Shown here in pieces: positions 12,024-21,270 of a DNA stretch of 64,000 nt (its first letter is position 1; every line of letters begins with the position of its first letter). Made by a program: the position numbers and the translations under genes. This DNA comes from Symsagittifera roscoffensis. Lineage: Eukaryota > Xenacoelomorpha > Acoela > Convolutidae. The stretch lies in NCBI RefSeq assembly GCF_963678635.1, contig NC_087062.1, positions 50,358,178 to 50,422,177 of the forward strand, in the 5' to 3' direction. Below the pieces are notes generated by a model. The model had not been told where the DNA came from and did not search any database. It saw only the letters and a program-made list of their open reading frames with translations.

Positions 12024-12715
12024 CTAAATTTTTGTCTCTATTCCAGCTGGTAAGTAAATTTTTGTTGCAACTGAGCCACTATTAGAGCAATACATAAGTG
12101 AATCAACTGTTTTTGGGGTTAAATCAATAAGTAAATGACCATAAAGAACGGATGTTGCATCATGATACCACTCTTTCAATTCAGATCCTAGAATTAGTTG
12201 TTGACTTAATGTATTGATTTGTGAAACTTCCCTCAGCGACTTGAACAAGACTGTGTGTGTATTTTGTAACTCTACATCTCTTCCTAATTTGCTTCGATGA
12301 AACAAATTGTGTTTGATGTTTATTGTATTCAGTCCATTCTCTCTTCCAGCAGTGGCAATTTTTACAAAATGTTTGGAGTTTGAAATTTCTTCACAAGAAT
12401 CATCAAATATAAGCAAATACTTAGTTCCGTTTTTGGGACGTTTTTCAATCAAGTCAAAATCTACTCCTTGGGTAAATTTTAGGTTTTTTCTTTGCACTTG
12501 ACTATAAAGATGTTATGAATGTTGATAAAAATTTAAAAAAATTTCGAAAGCTGGTTGGAAAGTACCAATTTCAACCAATCAAAAATGAGATAAAATTTTC
12601 CAGATCCACTTGGTCCAACTAGGGGAAAAATTCGTTCTTTGAGAGATAAAAATTTATTGATAGCTTTGGAGAAGGTAGAATATAACCGACTGTACTTGAT
12701 AAGATAGCTGCACAA
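12024..12715 (-). pseudogene. Polinton DNA-packaging ATPase (FtsK/HerA-type)
   Basis: A packaging-type P-loop ATPase, expected to pump the element's DNA into capsids. The Walker A motif GPSGSGK lies at about 12,598-12,618 and Walker B YLLIFDDS at about 12,398-12,422. Downstream come family segments such as TAGRENGLNT, HNLFHRSKLGRDVELQ and ATSVLYGHLLIDL. The final 157 codons (12,024-12,497) are one open frame. The Walker A half is in another frame: a shift occurs just after FDWLK (~12,570), and a TAA lies near 12,510 before the open part. Both nucleotide-binding motifs look intact, so the gene is inactive through the frameshift and stop. Its 5' end overlaps the upstream membrane-protein ORF by about 97 bp, typical of compact virus-like gene order. 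Confidence 0.88.
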
Positions 12716-12921
12716 AATGTTGTTTCTTCACATATTGTGGATAACATAATTCGAACGAGTGCACATACTAGCATCAAAACTATAACAAAAAATTGGCACA
12801 AAAAAACTAAAAGAAATCTATTACATGTACGTCCAAACAATTTCCATGATTTTCGTTCATGATTTTCTTCATCAAAAAAGGAATTTCCCAAACTTACGGG
12901 CTTGTCACATCGATCGACCAT
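12619..12921 (-). CDS. small membrane protein of the Polinton gene set
   Basis: An uninterrupted 100-codon frame starting MVDRCDKPVSLGNSFFDEEN. A basic, aromatic stretch (RKSWKLFGRTCNR) is followed by a strong hydrophobic span (FLLVFLCQFFVIVLMLVCAL) and a second weaker one (FCAAILSSTVGYILP). This predicts one or two membrane segments with a positively charged cytoplasmic N-side. It sits immediately upstream of, and overlapping, the packaging ATPase. From memory, a small membrane protein with this SWKLFGRTC-type signature is frequent at this place in Polintons, but its role is not known to me. It is one of the few unbroken frames in the element, which may be chance for such a short gene. Confidence 0.6.
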   Translation of the reverse strand: MVDRCDKPVSLGNSFFDEENHERKSWKLFGRTCNRFLLVFLCQFFVIVLMLVCALVRIMLSTICEETTFCAAILSSTVGYILPSPKLSINFYLSKNEFFP

Positions 12922-13029
12922 CTTAACTCGAAAAAGAAAAAGTTGTCAATAAAAATTAATTAAAGTTTGAAAATGGTCGTACATTTAGATTATTAAAATT
13001 TGATTAAAATTAGATTATTAAGATTGTTA

Positions 13030-13480
13030 AAAAAACATCGAGTCCAAGTTATGTGGGCAAATGCTTCTCTTTCTGCACAGTGAAGAGTTTCGGCATGGCG
13101 ACATGGGTAGTGGCTACACCTCCAATCATATTCTTCATCTTTGGATATCAAAAACTGAACTTTAAGGCAAGCCTAGTGATCCAAATTAATAATCTATGTT
13201 TCCAAAAAATCTGACAGAATATTGCCTTTTTTATAATCTTTTGCAAAAAATTCCGTTTCTGTGGCTTCTAGATTTTTCAATATTTTTTTCCAAGTTCGGT
13301 GTATTTTTCGTAACCACTGCTCCAGTTGATTCCATGAAGGTGCTTTGTAAACCAAGAAGATTGGTATGTTGATTTGAATTTTTTGGGAGGAAGAAAGGAA
13401 TATCCTACAGTTTGTCCATCCTTATAAACTCCTAACTCTTTCACTATATTGTTTTTAATACATTTAGTATCCAAAACAAA
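13030..13480 (-). pseudogene. Polinton-type ORF with C/H-rich C-terminus, frameshifted
   Basis: The leftward frame begins near VLDTKCIKNNIVKELGVYK and continues through QTVGYSFLPPKKFK and WFTKHLHGINWSSG to about 13,280. It then shifts frame. The continuation (EATETEFFAKDYKKGNILSD, then KVQFLISKDEE, CSHYPCRH and LHCAEREAF) is interrupted by stops near 13,185 and 13,170. The conserved Cys and His near the end (C-x3-PCRH-x5-C) could bind metal. The N-terminal pattern resembles the first motif of a DEDD-type exonuclease (V-x-D-x-E), but here the Glu position reads Lys. That assignment is tentative. It lies between the membrane-protein ORF and the FPFGGLTGYG-type ORF in the same leftward series. 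Confidence 0.5.
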
Positions 13481-13571
13481 CTAGACTCATTCTGTTAACT
13501 GTTTTCTCTGGAGTTTTTAGGTTAAAATGATTATCAAACAATGCAAATACTGATGAAGCGAATATTTTAAC

Positions 13572-13796
13572 TTACAAACAGAAAAATAATACAGTCACGT
13601 GACCAAGAAAGCATGAACTGGGGACACTAGGTGCAACATAACAATACCCAGGACCTCTTATCGTAGTAGATTTCACAGATCCAGCAGAGTCATGTAGAAA
13701 TGCATGTAGTGTAAAAATTTTGGAGTTTGCAAAAAAGTAATCCATACAGGAATTTCCGTATCCAGTTAGTCCTCCAAAAGGAAATTTTTGGTCCAT
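13572..13796 (-). CDS. conserved Polinton-type short ORF (FPFGGLTGYG type)
   Basis: An unbroken frame of 74 residues from the ATG at 13,794-13,796, with an open extension upstream to 13,898 that looks unlike coding sequence. It reads MDQKFPFGGLTGYGNSCMDY, then a stretch with FTLHAFLHDSAGSVKS, RGPGYCYVAP, and a hydrophobic tail CFLGHVTVLFFCL. The HAFLHD and GPGYCY segments look like a folded, conserved core. I recall comparable ORFs in invertebrate Polintons but no function. It could be a fragment of a longer protein, since no ribosome-binding or splice signal helps fix the start. It is collinear with the other leftward element genes. Confidence 0.45.
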   Translation of the reverse strand: MDQKFPFGGLTGYGNSCMDYFFANSKIFTLHAFLHDSAGSVKSTTIRGPGYCYVAPSVPSSCFLGHVTVLFFCL

Positions 13797-13912
13797 TTTT
13801 TTAAAATTTGAGTCCGGGTCCAAAACAAAACAAAACAGGTACAAAGAATAAATTTTTAATTTTTGTATTTCATGAGAAATTTTGCTTAATAATCTCAAAA
13901 ATTCTTATAATT

Positions 13913-14330
13913 TCATTCAATTTCTGTACGTTCATTTTCTACAGTGCATTCGTCAATAATGATACAAGATTTTTTTAAGGTCTCTACATAACCTAGTAAT
14001 GAAGGAAGCATATCGAGTAGTTTATCATATTCTTCTCTTTGTAGTTGTAAAGATTGACTATTTTTTCATTGATTTCCATTTCTACGATATTCTACAAGCT
14101 CTATTTTTTTGGTATCAGATCGGTATTCTATGTGATTGTTTCTTCTACCATTATGCAGAGTCTACTCAAAATGAGATATCTGCGAGTCTACGTCCGATTT
14201 CTGCAAGTTTTTGGTAATCTTTGAGATTCTATAATTGTTAGTGAAATTTTTTAGGACTTTTCTTCTAGAACAATATGAAAAAACTGTTCAACACCAATAC
14301 AAACCGAAAAAATATTTTGAGGATGAATAA
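13913..14330 (-). pseudogene. decayed leftward ORF, helical C-terminal piece
   Basis: The last ~48 codons (13,913-14,062) are open and read as a probable helix: QLQREEYDKLLDMLPSLLG, followed by VETLKKSCIIIDECTVENER and a TGA. Upstream, fragments such as QEIGRRLADISF-like and NNHIEYRSDTKK appear in different frames, separated by stops, so the gene has collapsed. The Leu/Ile spacing suggests a short coiled coil. I cannot name a family member with confidence. Its position within the leftward Polinton gene series is the main reason to treat it as a remnant of an element gene. Confidence 0.35.
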
Positions 14331-14468
14331 TTAAATTACAAAACTAAAACAAATAACACAATTTAATGTGCATTACAATTCTCAACAAACATAAAGTCTC
14401 CCAAAATTTGGAACAGTTCTTTGAAATCGTTCAAAGTATAGATGATATAGGCGACTTGTTTCGTTGCT
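14331..14468. other. AT-rich spacer, no gene seen
   Basis: No open frame with coding character, no RNA gene and no repeat is apparent. It separates two decayed leftward ORFs. Confidence 0.5.
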
Positions 14469-14840
14469 TCAATCTCTTTTGCGTGAGCAGTCGAATTTGA
14501 ATGTAGGGAGGTTTATTAACATTGTAATTCTTCTACTGTAAGTTGCTATGTCATACACTTTGTTGCAGTTGGCAAGCTCCTGATCCATAGTTGTCAGAAG
14601 TGAGTTCCAACATAGGAACAAGTCCAAGGTTTTCAGCATCGTCAATAACATTATTTATAATTGCCGGGAGTGCTTCTCCTTCTTTTTTGCCAAAATAGAT
14701 TTGCTGTCTTTTTTCGAGTTGTTCCACTTCATTTTTCTTGAATAGTTAAAAACAGTGTTCAAAATAAATTTTCTCCTCGTAGGATTTTTGGGATCAAGCA
14801 AAACTCCCAATTCTTGTTTGATTTTTTGAGAATTCAAAAT
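14469..14840 (-). pseudogene. Polinton-type ORF (LLDPKNPTRRKFILN type), frameshifted
   Basis: A leftward frame from the ATG at 14,835-14,837 reads ELGVLLDPKNPTRRKFILN, then VFNYSRKMKWN and a Lys-rich run. At the A/G run near 14,690 one extra base shifts the frame. The sensible continuation is in the next frame (EGEALPAIINNVIDDAENL, then MLELTSDNYGSGACQLQQS) until a stop near 14,548. I recognise the style of the sequence as Polinton-like but know no function. The one-base insertion in a homopolymer could be real decay or a base-calling error, which matters for calling it a pseudogene. Confidence 0.45.
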
Positions 14841-15283
14841 AAATGGGACTAGTATCTTTTATTGAGTACATTTTTCAAAAGCAGAACAGACTGATCAGAT
14901 GAAGAGAAATGAGAGAAATGATTTTGAGATGAAATGAAACTGGAAGTAAACAGTATGAGTCATTCACTTTTCCGTAAAAGGATAGAACTATGAATGGATT
15001 TTTTGAGTGAAATTTCGAATTATGGAATTTTGTCGGTGTTAGTGTTCCTATGTAAATCGACAACTCTCAGCAAAAATCATCGTTTCAGATGGCTGCAGCT
15101 ATGTGTCAAGCTCTTCCCAGCTTTTATTCAGATTTTTGTCGTTAAAAAATCGCTATTTTTTTCCGTTTCCAGTGCTTTTTACGAAAAATATATAGTAACC
15201 AATAATTTTTGTATCTCTACCCACAATTCTTACTGTTCTTTGGAAAATGTAAGTTCCACATACTTCTGATTGGTTCATCTTTC
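14841..15283. other. no supported gene
   Basis: Open frames of 60-90 codons exist on both strands here but none has recognisable motifs or a neighbour-consistent start. Capsid genes would be expected in this part of a complete Polinton and I do not see them. Confidence 0.5.
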
Positions 15284-16275
15284 GGTCAAATTTTACAACG
15301 ATTGGGTAATTTTTATTTCACATGCCAAATTATCGATTGTCTTTACACTCTGCACAAATACAGATTTTAATCGAATGTTTTTTCATCAACTGGCGAAGTT
15401 TTCAATCAACTTGACCAAGCTGTTCATCATAATATGAAATGAAAAGGAGCAGAAAAAAAGCCAAGTGTTGCAAAGAACAGACTGTTACGCAAAAAAAATA
15501 AAACGTCACTATTTAAGTTCTAACCAGAAATTAGCTTCCACACAAACTATTGGTTCAGCTTTTCTAGGAAGAGTTCGTAAATTACAAAACTCAAAATATG
15601 AAGAAGATTTGTAAAAATAATTGACTGTTTTATTGATGGTTATGGATTTGTAAATAGTGATCATGTCAATTTTTCAATAAAAAAATTTTTGGATAATCAA
15701 TCTTTTCTCTCATATGTTCACGAAAGAACTAAAAATTCCGAAGAAGAAAAAACTCACCGTTGTCAAAAATTTGCAGAAAGTTTTTCAAACATGAAAGAAA
15801 GATAAAATATTTCTTTTGATTTTCAAGAAGTTGCAAAAAAAAATTCATTTTTTTTTTTTAAAGTTGTAAAAAGTATTCAATTTTTTTTGACAAAATGCGA
15901 AAAGTTTATCAATGTTTCTGGCAAGCGTTTCGAAGCACTAAATTAAGTGCAAGTTCGGAGCCTTAAATTAAGTTCTAATTGTTTTTCAATGGTTTACTCT
16001 GAACCTCTCAACTATTCTTAAATTAAAATGAAATTGAGAAAATTAATTAATTACAGAAAACGAAGTCAATACCAAACAACATTTATTTACAGAAATTTTT
16101 AATCAAAGAGCTGTCGAGAGTTCTGGAGGTTCTCTTTAGAACGCAGAGCTGAACGAGGTTCCATTGCTGGTGGTTGTTGTGGAGGAGGGTTTTGAGGCGT
16201 CATTGTTTCTGAGAAACATTCATCTTCATCTTTTGTGATGGGGTTTTCGGCTGATCCTGCTTCTTCCCACGACGA
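15284..16275. repeat. direct duplication, unit 1 (992 bp)
   Basis: This block is repeated downstream at 16,277-17,857. It consists of a ~440-bp part (15,284-15,740, matching 16,277-16,700), a short stretch of AAATGCGAAAAGTTT-type sequence (15,820-15,920), and a part (15,945-16,275) matching 17,548-17,857. The third part includes a 3' coding fragment read leftwards (16,099-16,275) with DEDECFSETMTPQN and PPPQQPPAMEPR. That fragment is a truncated duplicate of the 3' end of the ORF at 17,684-17,950. Confidence 0.85.
16099..16275 (-). pseudogene. truncated copy of the Pro-rich 3' coding end
   Basis: The leftward reading WEEAGSAENPITKDEDECF, then SETMTPQN and PPPQQPPAMEPRSALRS, matches the C-terminal part of the ORF at 17,684-17,950. 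It stops matching at 16,275, the boundary of the tandem duplication. Upstream of that boundary the frame runs on by chance into unrelated sequence. It therefore has no promoter or 5' coding part of its own. Confidence 0.65.
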
Positions 16276-16276
16276 T

Positions 16277-17857
16277 TGGATAATTTTTGTTTCACATGCC
16301 AATTTTTCGACTTTCTTCACACTCTGCACAAATACAAATTTTATTCGAATGTTTTTTTTTCATCAACTGGCGAAGTTTTCAATCAACTTGACCGCGCTGT
16401 TCATCATAATATGAAATGAAAAGGAGCAGAAAAAAAACCAAGTGTTGCAAAGAAAATACTGTTACGAAAAAAAATCAAAAGTCACTAAATATGTTCTAAC
16501 CAGAAATTAGCTTCCACACAAACTACTGGTTCAACTTTTCTAGAAAGAGTTCGTAAAGTACAAAACTCAAAATTTGAACATGATTTGTTAGAAAAAATTG
16601 ACTGTTTTTTTGATGGTTATGGATTTGTAAATAGTGATCATGTCAACTTTTCAGTAAAAAACTTTTGGATAATCCATCTATTTTCTCTCATATGTTTACG
16701 AAAGTACCAAAAAATTCGAAGAAGAAAAAAATGAAAGAAAGATGAAATTTTTTTAACAAGTTTTAAAAGGTATTCAATTTTGTTTTGAGAAACTGCAAAA
16801 AGTGTATCAATTTTTCCGACAGAAGGCGAAAAGTGTTTCAAATGTTTTTTGAAAAGACGCAAAAAGTGTTTCATTTTTTTGATAAAATGCAACAAGTGTT
16901 TCAACTTTTTTGACAAGATGCGAAAAGTGTTTAACTTTTTTTAACAAGATGCGAAAAGTGTTTCACTTTTTTCCTGCAAATGCGAAAAAAGTTTCACTTT
17001 TTTCGACAAAATGCGAAAAGTCTTTTGCTTTTTTCGATAAAATGCGAAAAGTGTTTCAACTTTTTTTGACAAGAAGCAAAAATTGTTTCACTTTTTTTAA
17101 CAAGATGCGAAAAGTGTTTCATTTTTTTCCTACAAAATCGTAAAGTGTTTCAAATTTTTTAAACAAGATGCAAAAAGTGTTTCACTTTTTTCCTACAAAT
17201 GCGAAAAGTGTTTTACTTTTTTCGACAAAATGCGAAAAGTGTACTACTTTTTTCGATAAAATTTGAAAAAGGTTTCAACTTTTTTAGTTAAGATGCGATA
17301 AGTGTTTCACTTTTTTTTTAACAAGATGCGAAAAGTGTTTCACTTTTTTCCTACAAATGCGAAAATTGTTTCACTTTTTTCGACAAAATACGAAAATTGT
17401 TTCAATTTTTTCTTCAAAGTGCAAAAGTGTGTGAGTTTTTTGACAAGATGCAAAAACCATTAGGTAAACTTTTTTTCGTGTACAATTTTGCTAGTGTTTT
17501 TCCGAATATGTGTGCAAAAATTATTCCAGTTTTGTAACATTTATGCGAGTTCGGAGCACTAACTTAAGTTCTAATTGTTTTTCAGTGATTTTCTCTGAAT
17601 CTCTCGGCTATTCTTAAATTGAAATGATATTGCGAAAATTAATTAAATAAAGAAAACGGAGTCAAAACCAAACAACAAATATTTCAAAAAAAACTTTTAA
17701 TCAAAGGGCTGTCTATAGAACGCAGAGCTGGACGAGGTTCCATTGCTGGTGGTTGTTGTGGAGGAGTGTTTTGAGGCGTCATTGTTTCTGAGAAACCCTC
17801 ATCTTCATCTATTGTGATGTGGTTTTCGGCTGATCCTGCTTCTTCCCACGGAAAATG
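16277..17857. repeat. direct duplication, unit 2 (1,581 bp)
   Basis: The second copy of the block at 15,284-16,275, in the same order and orientation. It is about 590 bp longer, almost entirely because the 31-32-bp minisatellite in its middle has expanded. The first part matches 15,284-15,740 with scattered substitutions; the last part (17,548-17,857) matches 15,945-16,275. Confidence 0.85.
16735..17460. repeat. 31-32-bp minisatellite
   Basis: A tandem array of roughly 20 imperfect units built on GATGCGAAAAGTGTTTCACT followed by a T run and ACAA. Units are 31-32 bp, with variants such as AAATGCGAAAAAAGTTT. Open frames of 77-92 codons across it, rich in Phe and Lys, are translations of the repeat. 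The unit length is not a multiple of three and the frame drifts, so they are not genes. Confidence 0.9.
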
Positions 17858-18175
17858 GAAGTCGTCGACTGGTTGAGCTACAAATCTTGAGTCAGGAATC
17901 TCGGGGTAGTTCATTCCCACATGATCAGAAACTTCCTCCATCATTTGCATTGTTAAAAAGTTGGTTCTCTTTGATGGGAACTTGCATCATATGATGTTCG
18001 TTGAAATCCCTTCCCATCACTTCCACCATGTACCAGACTTCGATTGGGATGTCCATTCGTGCCAAAAAAATCCAGAGACTGTTTCTCGCGCTTGAATTTG
18101 TACTAGATCAGGCGAAAATTCTACAGAGTACATGAGATTGCTGTTTTGCACTGAAAAGATAATTTTGAGCAAAAA
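17684..18175 (-). pseudogene. unidentified leftward element gene with acidic, Pro-rich tail
   Basis: The 3' part (17,684-17,950) is open: EEVSDHVGMNYPEIPDSRF, QPVDDFHFPWEEAGSAEN, an acidic segment, then PPQQPPAMEPRPALRS and a hydrophobic end. Coding-like sequence continues upstream in other frames, for example DIPIEVWYMVEVMGRDFNEH at about 17,960-18,060 and MYSVEFSPDLVQIQARETVS at about 18,090-18,150. At least two frameshifts therefore separate the pieces. I do not recognise the product. The acidic Pro-rich tail and the position suggest a structural or regulatory element protein, which is a guess. The 3' end was duplicated to 16,099-16,275. Confidence 0.4.
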
Positions 18176-18337
18176 CTGAGTTAAAGAGTAAAAACAAGAA
18201 AGAGCTGAGAGAGGGCTAGCTGACGGAAGATAAGTTGAAGTTAAGATATTTAGAGCTGAGAGAGGAGGTAGTTGACAGTAGTTAAGTTGAAAATAAAATG
18301 ATTTTTACTTAGTAGTTAGGGGCACCTTCAACTTTGA

Positions 18338-18515
18338 CCAATCAGAATTGATTTTCCTTTTTGGATAGTAGTCGTGTTCAATCATACTTCAGCTTCCTTT
18401 TATGGCATTCTTGGATAAAAGTCGTGTCCAATCAGAAACAAAGCTCCATTTTGGGTATTGTCTTTTCCAATCACAAAAATGTTCATTTTTGTTCTGGTTG
18501 TCGTATTCAATCAGA
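18338..18515 (+). promoter_or_regulatory. cluster of CCAAT-box-like repeats, plus orientation
   Basis: Five copies of a (T/C)CAATCA core lie at 18,338 (CCAATCAGA), 18,377 (TTCAATCAT), 18,428 (CCAATCAGA), 18,467 (CCAATCAC) and 18,507 (TCAATCAGA), spaced 39-51 bp. Several are preceded by GTCGTGT or GTCGTAT. CCAATCA is the classic NF-Y core. The cluster lies near the 5' side of the leftward genes but overlaps the 3' part of a small ORF, so a promoter role is inferred from the motif alone. Confidence 0.5.
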
Positions 18516-18685
18516 AGACCAATTTCAGGACTTAAATCTTCCAAATAAATAATATTATACACAAAAACAATTGCAAAAATAAATGGCCAAAAGTTGTTTG
18601 CAGTAAAAATAGGAAATATTGCTGATATAAGTAACAAAAGAAAGAAAATTAATAAAAGTAACATCTCTGCAATTTTTTTCATCAA
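18389..18685 (-). CDS. possible small membrane protein, unidentified
   Basis: An uninterrupted 98-codon frame. It begins MMKKIAEM, followed by a long hydrophobic stretch (LLLLIFFLLLLISAIFPIF) and a second one (FWPFIFAIVFVYNIIYL), then a hydrophilic tail with acidic residues. That pattern would give two membrane segments or a signal anchor plus one. The second half of the frame overlaps the CCAAT-like repeat cluster, which argues that at least the tail is not under coding constraint. No family resemblance is visible. It could be the first gene of the leftward series or chance AT-rich sequence giving Phe/Leu/Ile codons. Confidence 0.3.
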   Translation of the reverse strand: MMKKIAEMLLLLIFFLLLLISAIFPIFTANNFWPFIFAIVFVYNIIYLEDLSPEIGLLIEYDNQNKNEHFCDWKRQYPKWSFVSDWTRLLSKNAIKGS

Positions 18686-18689
18686 AATT

Positions 18690-19337
18690 TAATTGAATTT
18701 TTTGTATTTAATCAATGAGAAACTGCTGATTTTTAAGTAGATAGTCAAGTTCTTTAATTTATATGTAAATTTGGGAGGATAACTGAAAGTTGACGAAATT
18801 TTCAAAGCAAACCTCTGGAAATTTATTTCCAAACCGAATCAAGCAGGTTTTTGAACTTCAAAAACCCTTACAGAAATGAAGGAATAAAGAACCTTGCTGG
18901 GGTTTTTTTTTTTACAAATTTGGGTATTGGATGGGGGATAAAAAGAGTTTTTGATATATTATCGTACGACTTTTTGATTAATTTCATATTCTCGAGAATA
19001 AACAAAACTTCTTTCCTTGTGAGGTGTTATTCAACCGTAAGATTAAAACTTTGATACGCAATATGTGGATCAAAAGTAAACTCTCTGATTGAGTAAGTTT
19101 CTCTGAAAAGACCTTTACTTAGTCGGATAACTATATTTTGTACATTCAAAACGTCAAAAAAACTATGACAAAGTAAGAGTCAACATCTATTTCATCAATA
19201 AGAAAAACAGTTGGAAATTTTTCCTTTTTCTTGTAAAGTAGCTCGAGGAGGCTCAAATGTTTTTGATAGACATTTTTCAAAAAAAGATTAAGATTTTTTA
19301 AAAATAATGAACAGTTCTCTTTGAGAAAATGCTGGAT
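18690..19337. other. divergent spacer between leftward and rightward gene sets
   Basis: No supported gene. AT-rich sequence separates the leftward Polinton genes (ending 5' near 18.2-18.7 kb) from the rightward polymerase. Short open frames on both strands show no motifs. It is bounded on both sides by CCAAT-like repeat clusters in opposite orientation. Confidence 0.5.
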
Positions 19338-19442
19338 TCTGATTGGTTGATTTCCAACCAACAGTGTTACAAAAAGAGTACTCAATTATGATTGGTTGAT
19401 TTTCTCTATGAAAAAGTAAATAAAACTCACTTCATTCTGATT
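19338..19442 (-). promoter_or_regulatory. inverted CCAAT-box-like repeats before polymerase gene
   Basis: Three units at an exact 49-bp step carry TCTGATTGG (19,338), TATGATTGG (19,387) and the weaker TTCTGATTTT (near 19,436). These are CCAATCA on the minus strand. They lie about 190-300 bp before the first polymerase ATG at 19,634. Together with the plus-orientation cluster at 18,338-18,515 they frame the intergenic region, which fits a divergent promoter. The regulatory role is inferred. Confidence 0.5.
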
Positions 19443-19633
19443 TTCTTTTAGGTTAAAAGCAATCGCTCTATACTTTGTATAACTACTTGAAACTATTTTC
19501 AAATTTTTTCAACAATTCAAAGTAAGTATAAACAAACGAATTTTTTGGGACTTTTTAAATCTCCCATTTTTGTAGATGCCATGTACTTTTATTCAATTCT
19601 GCTACAAGCTAAATCTCCCACTTTTTTTTTCAA

Positions 19634-21270
19634 TTGCCTTCACTCAGCAGGAATGAGAAAAAGACATGTGAGGACTGTGACAAAGAGTACAGGAGGTTCG
19701 ATGGGGCTCGACATAGTAAAAATTGCGTGCGAGGAGTTATTTCTTGTTCCGAGAGTAGGTATTTCACTTACAATCAACAAGAAACAAACTATCATGTGGC
19801 CAAAAAACATGCTCCAACAACTTTCAAGCAATCAACGGTTAGCTCGTCTTGCGAAAAAGAGTTTCCGAGTTACTACTCGCTCCAACAACAACGGAGAAAA
19901 GAACATGGGGCGAAACAACGAAAGCCAAGTGATACGGTGGCAGACTTGAACAAGATTGTGCAGGAGGAAGCGGAAGATGGAGAGAAACTCAAAGATGAGT
20001 TGAGTGCTTGTCAGCATTTCCTGGTGGACACTGAGATGGAGAATGGGAGTCATAAGGTATTTAACTTTCAAATGTCAAAGTTAGATACCAAGATTATCAA
20101 GGAGAAGCTTGAAGAAGTCTTCAACAAGCTGGATTCCGCTGCAAAAATCAAAATTGCTCTTGGATTTGTTCTCCGTAATGTCGAAACGGGAGAATATCGG
20201 TATTATAAAGCACACGAAAACCATACTTTGTTCGAAAAACCGTATTTACTGTGTACGAAAGCGGATTTGATTTGAATCCAGGGAAAGTTGAAAAATTTGA
20301 TATCGTGGAGAAATGCACTCAAGAACGTCAGAACACAAACTGGAGGTTCAAATTGATCACAAAAGTTACTATTTTTGCTGCACTACTGAAAAACATCACA
20401 ATGATGTGTCCAGACTCTGTCTTGCCTGAACCTTTACTACGACATACGCAAGTAAAATGTCTTTTATCGGACCAAGATAAACAACCATACAAAGATCATC
20501 TTTGTCTTTTCCGTGCGTTAACAATGTATTTGCATGGCCATAGTAACCTCGATGCTCATACATCTCAATTATTTACAGAGTTTATATCAAAATCTGGATA
20601 CAATCTGAATACCCTTCGCGGAGTTGCCATTAATGATTTACCTCTTGTAGAGGGAATAGTTGAACGTAACCTATTAATCTATGATTTTGATATTCAAAAG
20701 GAGAATATAATGGAGAAGTAGCCAGGCGAAGTAATGCAAAACTCGAAAAAACAGTGAAATTGCTAAGATTCAACAATCATATCATTCATACGAATGATAT
20801 TGATTCTTTCTTCAAGTGTTTCCGATGTCCTAGCTGTGACTGTCTCTTCAACAGATCAGAAAACTTCAACAGACATCTTATGACTTGTAAAGATATAGTG
20901 CGACACATTTAGCCAAACAATGTATATACACTCCGAGAAACGCTATTTAAAAAAATGGAAGGTTTCAAAATCCCAGTTTCGAAAGATAACACACTGTTCA
21001 ACAACCTACCCATTTTTAATTTTGAGTCGATATGTGTTTCATCAGATGAACTGAAAGTTACCCAAACAACAACATGGATTGGAAAACACGTTCCAAATTC
21101 TGTATCAATATCCTCGAACCTGATAGATGAACCAATTTTTCAATTTTTCTTCGTAACAAGGATCCGCAAAAGCTTATTATCGATTTTGTAATCATCGGAC
21201 TTTTGGCTGAGAAAAGTAAACTCGAAATGAGAACTAAATTTCAAGAAGTTGACAGATTAGTTATGAGCTG
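19634..21270 (+). pseudogene. Polinton DNA polymerase B, N-terminal part
   Basis: The N-terminal region of a protein-primed family-B DNA polymerase, the replicase of Polintons. The ATG at 19,634 opens a 213-codon frame with a zinc-knuckle-like CEDC...H...C early, then FNFQMSKLDTKIIKEKL and IALGFVLRNVETGEY. A frameshift near 20,270 leads into the next frame (to 20,721), which contains YKDHLCLFRAL and DLPLVEGIVERNLLIYDFD. Another shift at ~20,720 gives a C-x2-C-x12-H-x3-C finger (20,821-20,890), and a TAG follows at 20,910-20,912. After 20,955 comes the exonuclease ExoI region. Its D-x-E motif reads FNFESICV, so the first Asp has become Asn. The gene is therefore dead several times over. Confidence 0.88.

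Noticed and set aside
14994-15269. 91-codon plus-strand frame
   Set aside because: It runs against the direction of the surrounding element genes and shows only low-complexity Phe/Leu/Ser content.
16638-17143. Phe/Lys-rich frames on both strands
   Set aside because: They lie across the 31-32-bp minisatellite, whose unit is not a multiple of three; they show only repeat translation.
19146-19385. 79-codon minus-strand frame
   Set aside because: It overlaps the inverted CCAAT-like repeats, has no recognisable motif and no consistent neighbour; not supported as a gene.
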